DNA from: Coturnix japonica
Lineage: Eukaryota > Chordata > Aves > Galliformes > Phasianidae
Direction of reading: 5' to 3'
Length of the DNA stretch: 64,000 nt
NCBI RefSeq assembly: GCF_001577835.2
Contig: NC_029541.1
Coordinates: 1,669,141-1,733,140, forward strand
Part shown: one piece after another, positions 27,425 to 41,005 of the stretch
Layout of the letters: each line of letters opens with the position of its first letter
How positions within the stretch are numbered: the first letter of the stretch is position 1
The notes under the pieces: generated by a model
Databases searched by the model: none
Told to the model about the DNA's origin: nothing
Seen by the model: the letters and a program-made list of their open reading frames with translations, nothing else
Translations under genes and position numbers: made by a program

Positions 27425-28295
27425 TCCCACCTGGCTGGGGTCCCCTATTTAATGGCTGGGGTCCCCTATTTGATGGCTGGGGTCCCCTATTTAATGGCTG
27501 GGGTCCCCTATTTGATGGCTGGGGTCCCCTATTTAATGGCTGGCGTCCCCTATTTGATGGCTGGGGTCCCCTGTTTAATGGCTGGGTCCCCTATTTGATG
27601 GCTGGGGTCCCCTATTTAATGGCTGGGGTCCCCTATTTGATGGTTGGGGTTCCCTATTTGATGGCTGGGGTCCCCTTTTTAATGGCTGGGGTCCCCAATT
27701 TGATGGCTGGGGTCCCCTATTTGATGGCTGGGGTCCTCTATTTAATGGCTGGGGTCCCCTATTTGATGGCTGGGGTCCTCTATTTAATGGCTGGGGTCCC
27801 CTATTCGATGGCTGGGGTCCCCTATTTAATGGCTGGGGTCCCCTATTTGATGGCTGGGGTCCCCTTTTAATGGCTGGGGTCCCCTATTTGATGGCTGTGG
27901 TCCCCAATTTGATGGCTGGGTCTCCTATTTAATGGCTTGGTCCCCTATGTATATGGCGGGGGGCCCTATTTGATGGCTCTGGGTCCCCTATTTGATGGCT
28001 GGGGTTCCCTAATTTAATGGCTGGGGCCCCTATTTTGATGCTGGGTCCCCAATGTTGTGACTGGGTCCCCTATTGATGGCCGGGGTCCCCTTTTTAATGG
28101 CTGGGGTCCCCTATTTGATGGCTGTGGTCCCCAATTTGATGGCTGGGGTCTCCTATTTAATGGCTGTGGTCCCCTATTTAATGGCGGGGGGGCCCTATTT
28201 GATGGCTGGGGTCTATTTGGGCTGGGGCTATTGATGCTCCCTATTTGATGGCTGGGGTCCCCTATTTGATGGCTGGGGTCCCCTATTTGATGGCT
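27425..28295 (+). repeat. 21-bp minisatellite in AHCYL1 3'UTR (GGCTGGGGTCCCCTATTTRAT)
   Basis: About 40 units. The first ten alternate strictly between TTTAAT and TTTGAT at the end, giving a 42-bp higher-order period. Further right, units degenerate, with CTCTATTTAAT, GCTGTGG and deletions. Each unit carries GGGGTCCCC, a self-complementary stem. The 21-bp period keeps frames open (GWGPLFN/GWGPLFD), so both strands show spurious ORFs. Confidence 0.97.
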
Positions 28296-29268
28296 GGCCG
28301 GCTGTGGGGAGCTCACTGTTTCAGGGTGCTAATCTGAATTCAGATGGGGGTCACTTAACCCAACGTCATCCTCATCTCTCTCATAGGTTATTTCTTCTTT
28401 TTTTTGTGTGTGTTTGTTGGTTTTTGGGTTGTTTTGTTGGTTTTTTTTTTAGCCAAACTGCACCTTAATTTGAGTTGAAAACTGCTCTTTTGACCTGTTT
28501 CTTTGTGTTCCTCTTTATGTTGACGTTGAAGGAGTGATGTGTCCAGCTGTGGAGTTCAGGCTCCGTCCCGGCAGGACACGGCGGGTGCTGTTATAGACTG
28601 TCTGCTTTTATTTCTGAAGGGCATTTCACTTCCATTCCAAGGCTGATGCACAGACTGAGCCTTCCCCACACCCCATTGAGCCCTCTGCACCCTGGGCTCC
28701 CCTTGCTGCCCATTCCCCGAGCTGAGCTTCCTCAGCAGCATCCCTCAGCATTCCAAGCCACTCTCATCTCCTCCTCCTTCCCTTTCCCATCCTGGTGACC
28801 AATGTTTCTCTTCACCTCCATCTCTTGCAGCTTATTGTTGGGGGAAATCCCTTGCAACCAACCCAGTGAGGTTCCTCCTGGCTTTTTTTCCCCCCTTTCT
28901 CCCAATGCCTCTTTCTTCCCTTAGCAAAGGCAGGGAGGGATTCGCTTCTTCCCCCACTGCCTGTTACAGAGCTGACATGGGACCCCCACCCAGAGAGCTG
29001 CAACCAGGGATGGGGGCTGCTCCCATGGCTCTGTATGTGGCTGCGGTGCTGCTTGTCCCTCAATGGGGGGGATGATATGAGGATGGATGGGGCAGCTTTG
29101 CCCACCTTCCTGTGCCCTCTGCTCTGTCTCTTATGGGGCTGTGTCCCCCCAGCCCTCATAGGCTGTGGGCAGGGGGGGTCTTTCTAACCCCAAGCTGGGG
29201 GCTGCAGCTCCATCTAAGCCATGTATTGGGAGGGGGGGGGAGGCAATGTCAGGCTGGGAGGGAGAGAG

Positions 29269-29287
29269 AGAGAGAAAGAGAGAGAGG
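29269..29287 (+). repeat. (GA)n purine tract
   Basis: GAGAGAGAGAAAGAGAGAGAG near the AHCYL1 3' end. Confidence 0.85.
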
Positions 29288-29544
29288 TTTATTTTGTATA
29301 TGACTGATTTTTAACGAATGCAATATGATTAATCCTTGCAGACGAGCAATAAATCATTAAAAGTCTAATGAAAAAAAAAACAAAAAACCAAAAAAAAACG
29401 AGTAGGAGCATAAAACGACCAACATGGCAGGTCGGTGGGTGAGTGCTTACAGCCTATGGGGGCACATAGGGGGGTGGGGGTCCTCCAAGCCCCCCCCCCA
29501 GCCCCTCCAAGGCCTGTAGTTGGGGTTGGATCCTCATTCACTGT

Positions 29545-29945
29545 AATGGGGGCTTTGGGCCCATATGGGTTATGTGGGCCCCATAGATCTGACCTGATTA
29601 GTTATAACCCATATGGGTTATATGGCCCCCTGTGGGTTATGTGGGCCCATGTGGGTTATATGGGCCCCTGTGTGTTATGTGGGCCCCTGTGGGTTATGTG
29701 GACCCATATGGATTATATGGCCCCTATGGGTTATGTGGGCTCATATGAGTTATATGGGCCCCTATGGATTATGTGGGCCCATGTGGGTTATGGGTTATAT
29801 GGGCCCCTATGGGTTATGTGGGCCCCTATGGATTATATGGCCCCCTATGGGTTATGTGGGCCCATGTGGGTTATATGGCCCCCTGTGGGTTATGTGGGCC
29901 CCTATGGGTTATATGGGCCCCTGTGGGTTATATGGGCCCCTCTGG
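29545..29945 (+). repeat. Minisatellite, 18-20 bp unit GTTATGTGGGCCCCTATGG
   Basis: About 20 units between the AHCYL1 poly(A) signal and the STRIP1 promoter. Variants are GTTATATGGGCCCCTGTGG and GATTATATGGCCCCCTATGG. It shares the CCTATGG core with arrays in CSF1 and AHCYL1. Confidence 0.95.
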
Positions 29946-30029
29946 TGGGATCTGCTCCCCCTATTTGGGCTCTGAGCTGGTTCCGGGGTCACATCAGGTC
30001 ATTCCGGACCCCCCTTTGGTCCCCATCCC

Positions 30030-30387
30030 CCCCCCACTTCCTGCCACTTCCAACATGGCGGCCCCCAGCCGTCGCGTCACGTGATGGCCGGAAGTGCCTC
30101 TCCCAACATGGCGCGCGCCACACCTATCATGGCGGCGATGGGGCGGAGCTTCTCCTCCGGTCGAGGCGCCGCACCGGACGTGGCCACCGGGGGCGGGCGG
30201 CGCTGGGCGGTGCCGCGGCCTGAGCGTCTGAACGGCGGGACCGGCGGGAGGTGTCATGGCGGAGGCAGGAGAACGGCCGGAGCTCGGCGCCACTCCCAAC
30301 ATGGCGGCGGCGGCTCTACCCCGGCTCTCCCTGCCGCTCCCGCGAGAAGGAGGGGTGAGTCCTCGCGAGATCTCGCTGTGTGGAGCC
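30030..30387 (+). promoter_or_regulatory. STRIP1: STRIP1 CpG-island promoter with YY1-type and E-box/ETS motifs
   Basis: AACATGGCGGC (YY1 consensus AANATGGCGGC) at 30052-30062 and 30298-30308, AACATGGCG at 30105-30113, and further ATGGCGG at about 30129 and 30256. TCACGTGA (USF/TFE-type E-box) at 30077-30084 and CCGGAAGTG (ETS) at 30088-30096. TATA-less. YY1 sites often lie at or just after the start site, so transcription probably begins within 30.05-30.3 kb. Confidence 0.7.
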
Positions 30388-33300
30388 ATGGAGCCGGGCG
30401 GCGTTGTGGCGGGGCCGCTCCCGGCCAACAACAAGGCCCGAAGCGGGGCGGGACCGGCGGGGAAAGGCCGAGAGTTGGGCCGACCCCCGAGGAAGGACTC
30501 CGAGGTCAGAACCGGAACCGACAGAACCGGGCCCGGCTCCGCGGGGCGGGAGAAGGCCGGACGGGAGGGGCGGGGCCTAAGCCGGGCCGGTTCCGGGAGG
30601 GGCGGGGCCTGGTCCGGCCGGTTCCGGTGCCGTGGGCCCGGCCTGGTTCCGTCCCGATCCCACTGCGGCCCTGTATGGAGTGAACAGCTCCAGGGGGCGG
30701 AACCTGCGGCCCAATGCGGCAGCACGGCCGGGGGGTGGATTGGAAACGTTGGTGCTGCTGTGGGGCTGCAGGAATGAGGGGGGTGTTGGGGTTCGTTTGG
30801 GTCCGTTTGGGTCCGTTTGGGTCCGTTTGGGTCCGTTTGGGTCCGTTTGGGTCCGTTTGTGTCACTGAGCCCCTCATTGAGCCCCGTTCTTTGCCCCCAG
30901 GGCTACTCGGAGTCCCCAGACCTGGAGTTTGAATACGCAGACACCGATAAATGGGCGGCGGAGCTGTCCGGTAAGGGGCCCGTCCTCACAGCTCAATGAA
31001 TCAGCATTGGGTTCTATGCCCTGATCGTGACCGAAGCGGTTCTGTCCCCTCCAGCGTCGCTTTGTTGCCTTTAAACACCTCATTCACATTAGAAGGGCTG
31101 TGTCACTTCATAGCAGCTGTTCCTTTGCCATTAACATTGAGCAGCCATTAACCCGTGGGTCGCAGGGTGACGGTTCTCTGTGCTCTTTGGCAGAGCTGTA
31201 CAGTTACACCGAAGGCCCCGAGTTCCTGCTCAACCGCAAATGCTTCGAGGAGGATTTCAGGATCCACGGTGAGAGCCCCCCCTTGGAGCTGGGGGCACCA
31301 ATAGGGCTGGGTGTATCAGGTTGTGAAGTCAAGCAGCCCTTCAGCCCCATCCCATATACATCAATGCTTTGGCTTTGCAGTGCGGGACAAGAAATGGACG
31401 GAGCTGGACAAGAAGCAGCATCGCACCCACGCCATGAGGCTGCTGGATGGGCTGGAGGTCACAGCCAGGGAGAAGAGGCTGAAGGTGGCCAGAGCAATCC
31501 TGTATGTTGCACAAGGTACGTGCTGGCGTTGAGCTGGAGGCCTTTGCTTTGTATTTCATCTCATACAAGTGGAGCTGAAGCAGTTGTCAGAGGAAGGAGA
31601 GTGGTCTAAACTGCCCCTGCAAGAGGGCAGCTCTGTCCTTTGCTTTTCACCTCCTGCTTTAGCATTAAAGATGTGACGTTCTGTCCATCTGCAAAGCACA
31701 TTGGCTGCACAGAAGGGCTTTGCATCCACTCAGGGTGTCGTTACAGGCACGTTTGGGGAGTGCAGCTCCGAGGCTGATGTCCAGGCCTGGATGAGGTACA
31801 ACATCTTCCTGCTGCTGGAAGTGGGGACCTTCAACGCGCTGGTGGAGCTGCTGAACATGGAGATCGAGTGAGTGGTGGGAGCAGCTGCTCCAGGAGCCGC
31901 TATGGGGCTCTGCTATGGGCTGAGATGCTCCAGGAGCCGCTATGGGGCTCTGCTATGGGCTGAGATGTTTCCCAAAAGGTGGCAAAAAAAAAAAAAAAAG
32001 CCGCTTGGGGCTTCTGCTATGGGCTGAAGATCTCCAGGAGCTGCTATGGGGCTCTGCTATGGGCTGAGATGCCTCCAGGAGCTGCTGTGGGGCTCTGCTA
32101 TGGGCTGAGATGCTCCAGGAGCCGCTATGGGGCTCTGCTATGGGCTGAGATGCTTCAGGAGCCGCTATGGGGCTCTGCTATGGGCTGAGATGCTCCAGGA
32201 GCCGCTATGGGGCTCTGCTATGGGCTGAGATGCTCCAGGAGCTGCTATGGGGCTCTGCTATGTGCTGAGATTCCTCCAGCTGGTGGCAGCTGTGTTGTTC
32301 CCTGCCCTGTTTCTGTTCTATTCCTGTTCTGATTCCTACTCGAATGGCTGGCATTGCTGCGTGTGGATGTGTAGACACACAGGATGCACGCAGCAGATCT
32401 CTAACAGCCGTGCTGTCTGGCAACAGCTGCGTTCCCCCTCTGCTTGATGGGGGACTTGTTGCATTAGTGCTCACTCCAGGCTTTGATTCTGACACTTGGA
32501 TTGCTTATAGTAGAGTTAAATGCCTCAGGAGCAGCACTGAAGCTGTTCTCTCCCTGCAGTAACAGTGCAGCGTGCAGCAGTGCAGTGAGGAAACCTGCCA
32601 TCTCCCTGGCTGACAGCACAGACCTGAGGTATGGAGCTCTGCACGAGGAGCTGCTGTGTTGGCTTTATACCCCAGTATAAGAGCCCCAGCTCCCTGTTAT
32701 GGAGAGTGAATGGGTGGAGGTGGGCTGTGGTTATGGCAGACCAAACCTTCCCTAAGAGCATTGCAATGTAGCTCATCCCAGCCTCTGGTTTTCAGCCCAA
32801 TCTTGTGTTCTGGGCAGGGTGCTGCTGAACATCATGTATCTGATCGTGGAGACGGTCCGGCAGGAGGCTGAGGGGGATAAGGCTGAATGGAAGAGCATGA
32901 GACAGACCTTCCGAGCAGAGCTGGGTGAGGAGCCCACGCTTGTACAGGAGGGTTGGATGGAGGTTCCAAGGGCTGATGGGGAAGTGGGGGAGGTGGGTGT
33001 TGATTCTGGGCCTCAGGGTTGGTCTCTGCTATTGCTGAACCTTGGAGCAGGTGAGGGCAGGGAGCAGAGGAGCTGCATGGGGTGAGATGGGGAGCTCAGA
33101 GGTGGGGGTGGGAGGCACAGCAGGGTGAGCAGAGCCTGACTGTGCTGCTGGTTGGTTCCAGGAGCCCCTCTGTACAACAACGAGCCTTTCTCTGTCATGC
33201 TCTTTGGGATGGTGACCAAGTTCTGCAGTGGCCACGCTCCACATTTCCCTATGAAGAAGGTGCTGCTTTTGCTCTGGAAGACTGTGCTGGTAAGGGAGAG

Positions 33301-36300
33301 GACGTGGGCTGGGCCAGTGTGTGTGTCTTACAGCTCTACCCTTATTAGAGGAAATTCTGCCCACTCACAGCCGCCTGCCATTGCTCCGTTCTCTTATTCC
33401 TGGCACCTTCGTGGTGTCGTTCTGTCCCTTTCAGTGCACCCTGGGGGGCTTTGAGGAGCTCCAGAGCATGAAGGCAGAGAAGAGGGAGGTCCTGGGCCTC
33501 CCCCCACTCCCAGAGGACAGCATTAAAGTCATCCGCAACATGAGAGCTGCCTCCCCACCTGCATCAGCCTCCGACCTCATTGAGCAGCAGCAGAAGCGAG
33601 GCCGGAGGGAGCACAAGGTGAGGGCAGAGCTGGGGACAGGGGTGTGAACCAGGGGACAGATGGGCTCAGGATGTGACCTTGGAGCAGTCTGTACTCTGTA
33701 TATTCACCTGCATGGGGCAGAACCCACCTTCCTCCCCTGTTCCCTCCAGGCCCTGATTAAACAGGATAACCTCGATGCCTTCAATGAGAGGGACCCATAC
33801 AAAGCTGACGACTCCCGTGAGGAAGAGGAGGAAAACGATGATGACAACAGCTTGGAGGGGGAGACCTTCCCCCTTGAACGTGACGAGGTGATGCCTCCAC
33901 CCACCCAGCATCCCCCCAGTGACCGCATCACCTGCCCCAAGGGGCTGCCCTGGGCACCCAAGGTCCGGTGAGTCCATAGGGTGAACTGCAGGGAGAGGAA
34001 AGAAGAGATAGCATGAGTGGTTGGTCTGCCGATGGCTTCAGTGGCTGTTCAGTCACTGAGGGGGGCTCAGCACCATCTCTCTGTCTGGCCACAGGGTTAT
34101 TCCTGTGCCTGGGGATCGGGCTGTGTCACAGGATGGTTGATGTTAGAAGGGATCTCTGGAGTTCAGTGGCCCAGTCCTTGCTCAAGGCAGGGACACGGAG
34201 CCCAGGACCACATCCAAGTGGCTTTTGAAGGAGGAGGGAGTTTTCACAGCCTCACTGGGCTGACAGGAAGATGTTATTTTTCCTCTTGTCTTTTTGTTGC
34301 AGAGAGAAGGACATCGAGATGTTCCTGGAATCCAGTCGCAGCAAATTCATTGGCTACACGCTGGGCAGGTGGGTGCCTGCAAAGCCAGGCTGGGCAGCTG
34401 CTCATTTTGGGGTGGGGGATGGAGGGATGCAGCAGTGGGGGCTGTTGTGCTCCTCCCACCCTTGGGAACACTCAGGTTTGCTGCACACAGCTCAGCTTTT
34501 CCTCTTCTTTCCAGTGACACCAACACTGTGGTGGGGTTACCCAGACCCATCCACGAGAGCATCCGAACCCTGAAGCAGGTGAGTCTGCCACTGGGTCTCT
34601 CCTTGTCTGTCAGTGCTGGGTCACCTCTGCAACAGGAATAACCCCAAGCTGTGCTGGGTGGCATCAGTGGGGTCTCAGGGGCCCATGGTGTGACCCCCCC
34701 CCCCCCCCCTTCTCTCTCTGTGCAGCACAAATACACATCGATTGCAGAGGTGCAGGTGCACATGGAGGATGAGTACTTGCGCTCCCCGCTCTCTGGGGTG
34801 AGTGTGCAGATGGGGACAGGACGGAGCTCCCAGGTGGGGATGCTTTGGCTGCTCTGGGTTTGCTCTGCAGCTCAGTGGGGAAGGAGGAATGGGTTCTTCA
34901 GGAAGGTTGTGTGTGTGAAGGGGCATCAGGTGGGATCCAGAGGTGTCCTCAGAGCTCCTGGGGCTGAACCAGCTGCTATTCGCTCCCGGGTTGAGGTTAT
35001 CTGCTCTCTCCTGGCACCAGGGGGAAGAAGAAGTGGAGCAGGTCCCTGCTGAGATCCTGTACCAAGGCCTCCTGCCCAGCCTGCCCCAGTACATGGTGAG
35101 CACTGCGGGTCCCTGGGCTCTGCTCCATCCTCCTGACGCTGACCTGGGGGTCCATCTGCTGCTCTGTCCCTTTCCAGCCACACTCACAGACTTTCTTCAC
35201 ATCACTTCCTCCATCCTCTGCTGAGGACAGAGGCCTGTGGTTGATTCTCCATGTCCAATTCCCCATCTCTCCCTCCAGATCGCTCTGCTGAAGATCCTCC
35301 TTGCTGCAGCCCCCACTTCCAAAGCCAAAACAGACTCCATCAACATCCTGGCAGACGTCTTGCCAGAGGAGATGCCGTGAGTGACCGAGGAGGGCAAACA
35401 GAGGCTGTCGGTGCTGATAGGGATGGAGGGGGAAGCTGGATGGAGCCAGTGATGGTGTAGGCTGCCTCTGTGCTGAAGTCTCATGGGTGATGTGACTGTC
35501 TTCACATCACTATCTGCACTGAACTGAGTGCAGGTGCCTCTAGGTGGGGGTGGAAGGGTACAGGCACTGCCCTAAGCCAAGCATCCCTTTATGTGCCCCA
35601 GGACCACGGTGCTGCAGAGCATGAAGCTGGGGGTGGATGTCAATCGACACAAGGAAATCATCGTCAAAGCCATTTCTGCTGTTTTGCTCCTCCTGCTCAA
35701 GCACTTCAAACTGAATCACATCTACCAGGTGAGCTGGGCCGGGGCCTGGCCAAGCTTTATGGGGGTGAGCAGGGCAAGGATGGGTCTGCAGTGGGTCTGT
35801 GTTCACTCACCATGTGGCCTTTGTCCCCAGTTTGAGTACATGGCCCAGCATCTGGTCTTTGCCAACTGCATCCCGCTCATCCTCAAGTTCTTCAACCAGA
35901 ACATCATGTCCTACATCACTGCCAAGAACAGGTAGGGGAAGGGATATGGAGGGGGGCAGGTTCCTCCTTGCTTTGCTCCCTTTACAACCCTCTCCCTGCT
36001 CAGCTGCAGGCAGACCCAGACATGGGGCTGCATCGACCCTGTTGGGGTCTGTGGGATCAATGTGACACCCCTCTGTTCCCTGCAGCATTTCCGTCCTGGA
36101 TTACCCGTACTGTGTGGTGCACGAGCTGCCGGAGCTGACAGCAGAGAGCCTGGTACGCTGCTCCATTCCCTGCAGTGCTTCCCAGAAGGGATTGGTGGGG
36201 GTGGGGAGGCAGCAGGGCTCCAGCAGCCTCAGCTGTGGGTCCCTGGTACCCACAGAACACCCAGTGATGCCCTTGTGTTGGTGGCTGTGTGCAGGGGTCT

Positions 36301-37283
36301 ATGGAGCAGCACAGCCTCTGCTTTTCCATCTCAGCATCCCCACTCTCACGCTTTGCTTCTGCCCCTTCCTTTCCTGCAGGAGGCAGGAGACAACAACCAG
36401 TTCTGCTGGAGGAACCTGTTCTCCTGCATCAACCTGCTGCGCATCCTCAACAAGCTGACCAAGTGGAAGCACTCCCGCACCATGGTGAGGGCTTTGCACT
36501 GCACCCAGGCCTTGCTGTGGAGTGGGAGAGCACTGGGGGTGCCCTGGATCCATCCTGGCTGTGACACCCCCCATCCCCTGCTGTCCCCATAGATGCTGGT
36601 GGTGTTCAAGTCAGCCCCCATCCTGAAGCGGGCGCTGAAGGTGAAGCAGGCCATGATGCAGCTCTACGTGCTGAAGCTGCTCAAGGTGCAGACCAAGTAC
36701 CTGGGTCGGCAGTGGAGGAAGAGCAACATGAAAACCATGTCGGCTATATACCAGAAAGTGAGGCACCGCCTGAATGATGACTGGGCTTATGGCAATGGTA
36801 CGTCCCCTATAGCCACAATGTGCCCTGTTAAACACTGTCCTTGTGTCCTCGGGGCTTGGTGCCGCCCCAGCTCTGTGCTATGGGGTCAGATGTGTGATGC
36901 TGTTGGAGCTGATGGTGATGGCTGGCCCTGTGCCTCCCTATGCTGCTTTATGGGGTCTCACCAGGTCTCACTATGGGGTATTTGGTTCCCTGCAGATCCC
37001 CAGCTGTTCTCTCATCCCCTCTTCTCTCTTCCCAGACCTGGATGCCCGACCCTGGGACTTCCAAGCAGAGGAATGTGCCCTTCGTGCCAGCATCGAACGC
37101 TTCAATTCACGTCGCTACGATCGAGCTCACAGCAACCCCGACTTTCTGCCTGTGGACAACTGCCTGCAGAGCGTGCTGGGCCAGCGGGTGGAACTGCCTG
37201 AGGATTTCCAGGTCAACTACGACCTGTGGCTGGAAAGGGAGGTTTTCTCCCGGCCCATCTCCTGGGAGGAGCTGCTGCAGTGA
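30388..37283 (+). CDS. STRIP1: Striatin-interacting protein 1 (FAM40A), STRIPAK core subunit
   Basis: Scaffold of the STRIPAK phosphatase-kinase complex, acting in cell shape and Hippo-type signalling (family knowledge). Coding exons: 30388-30504, 30901-30970, 31194-31268, 31381-31515, 31747-31867, 32560-32628, 32818-32924, 33162-33289, 33435-33617, 33750-33967, 34303-34368, 34515-34578, 34726-34797, 35021-35095, 35279-35376, 35602-35728, 35831-35931, 36086-36152, 36380-36484, 36593-36797, 37036-37283. Total 816 codons. N-terminal (N1221-type) helical region, then an acidic linker with SREEEEENDDDNS and C-terminal DUF3402-type region, ending SWEELLQ. The start MEPGGVVAGPLPANNK matches the human start in position; the Pro-rich stretch after it is about 20 residues shorter. 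Two more in-frame ATGs lie upstream (30256, 30301) without a stop between. Confidence 0.98.
30786..30860 (+). repeat. Decamer repeat GTTTGGGTCC, about 7 copies
   Basis: Pure head-to-tail copies in STRIP1 intron 1, ending 40 bp before the exon 2 acceptor. Confidence 0.95.
31885..32272 (+). repeat. 40-bp minisatellite in STRIP1 intron 5, next to the donor
   Basis: The unit GAGATGCTCCAGGAGCCGCT plus ATGGGGCTCTGCTATGGGCT is repeated about nine times, starting about 20 bp after the donor of exon 31747-31867. One unit is interrupted by an A17 tract (31983-31999). Confidence 0.95.
34140..34265 (-). mobile_element. CR1 LINE fragment
   Basis: GTTAGAAGGGATCTCTGGAG, CAGTCCTTGCTCAAGGCAGG and GGCTTTTGAAGGAGGAGGGAG match, with divergence, the reverse complement of a CR1 3' region. 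In STRIP1 intron 10, ending just before the 34303 acceptor region. Confidence 0.8.
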
Positions 37284-37660
37284 TGGGAAGGCAGGAGGGG
37301 TTATTTGGGGTGAGGTTTGAGGTGATGGGGGGCAGAGCTGTGGGTGCTGTGGGTGCCTGCCCCCCTTGTTGGGGGGGATCTGATGCCATCCAGCCCCTCT
37401 GCCCCCTTCCAGGCTGTTCCTTCACTCCAGTGGGGTAATGAAGGGCCCTTGGTGCTGCTGTGGGTGGCTGGGTGCTGTGATAGGGACACCAAGGTGGTGT
37501 GCCCCCCCCCTGCCCCACATAGCTCATGGGGGGGGTGGGAGTGCAGTGGTGGTGGGGCTGGAGGCTGCAGTGTTCCCTCACCCCGCTGGGTGGGGTGGAT
37601 GAGCTGTACATATATAATATATATACATATATATATTCGTGATAGCCCTGAACTGAGTGT
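37284..37660 (+). other. STRIP1: STRIP1 3'UTR (end uncertain)
   Basis: GC-rich after TGA, then an AT-rich element TGTACATATATAATATATAT at about 37605-37640. No canonical AATAAA is seen on this strand, so the 3' end is inferred to lie near the AT-rich element. Confidence 0.45.
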
Positions 37661-37724
37661 GGCCGACCTCCGTTTGCATCCCCATCCCTCCAGCTCTATA
37701 GCAGCAGCACGGGGGGAGAAATGA

Positions 37725-38342
37725 GCTTCCTGAAAGTGTGGCTTTATTGTTTATAAGGGACCAAAACCCCTGTGGGTCAGAGGGGGCTGTGGGGCAGCGT
37801 GGGGCTCCCCATAGGGCTGTGTTCCCTGTGGGGCTCCAACCATACCCATGGTGTCCTCGGGCTGCTGAGAGGTTTTTGGGGCTTAGAATTGTTTGGGTTT
37901 GGGTGTTTTTTGACCCAAATGGGGCTGGTGGTGAGGGGTCCCCACTTTCCCTTCCCTGCCATTAGGATGCAGCAGAGCTGGGGGGGAGCAGAGGGTTGAT
38001 GTTTTGGTGTCCCCTCCATCAGATCCCAGCTGCTGTGGGCTGAAGGTGCCAGGCTTTACTTTACCAGGGCTGACTTTTAGGGTCCCCAGGTGCCCCCCAG
38101 GCCAGCACCAGCCCTAAGGGGAGAAGCCCACCCATATGACCACCCATATATAACCCACCACCCACTTCTCAGCAGGGAGATGCTGGGCTGCATTTAGGGC
38201 TGTGCTCTGATCCCCCCACCCCCAAAAAAGAGGAGGGTCCTGATGGAGGGGGCTGGGCTGCAGCAATATGGCAGATAGGGATGCATGGACCGTGCTGCCA
38301 TGTATGGGGAGGGGGGCTGTGATATGGGGTCTGTGTCCCATG
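37725..38342 (-). other. ALX3: ALX3 3'UTR and poly(A) signal
   Basis: TTTATT at 37743-37748 is AATAAA on the minus strand (context AACAATAAAGCC), about 600 bp downstream of the ALX3 stop. A GT/T-rich downstream element is not obvious. The signal lies about 100 bp from the probable STRIP1 3' end on the other strand. Confidence 0.65.

Positions 38343-41005
<2,663 letters not shown>

Larger units (their letters stand above)
26939..29372 (+). other. AHCYL1: AHCYL1 3'UTR with terminal poly(A) signal
   Basis: Continuous after the TGA with no obvious splice. The first 420 bp are typical AT-rich UTR, followed by the 21-bp minisatellite (27425-28295), a T/GT-rich stretch near 28390-28450 and further sequence. 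AATAAA at 29348-29353 is followed by an A-rich tract (29371-29399) that may be genomic. Earlier poly(A) sites are possible; if one before 27.4 kb is used, the minisatellite would be left out of the mRNA. Confidence 0.75.

Noticed and set aside
27364-27870. 168-codon frame with GWGPLFD repeats after the AHCYL1 stop
   Set aside because: The period of 21 bp keeps the frame open; it lies in the 3'UTR, and degenerates further right with indels that break the frame.
29370-29400. A-rich tract after the AHCYL1 poly(A) signal as a processed-pseudogene tail
   Set aside because: The preceding sequence is the AHCYL1 gene itself with introns, so the tract is more simply genomic A-rich DNA.
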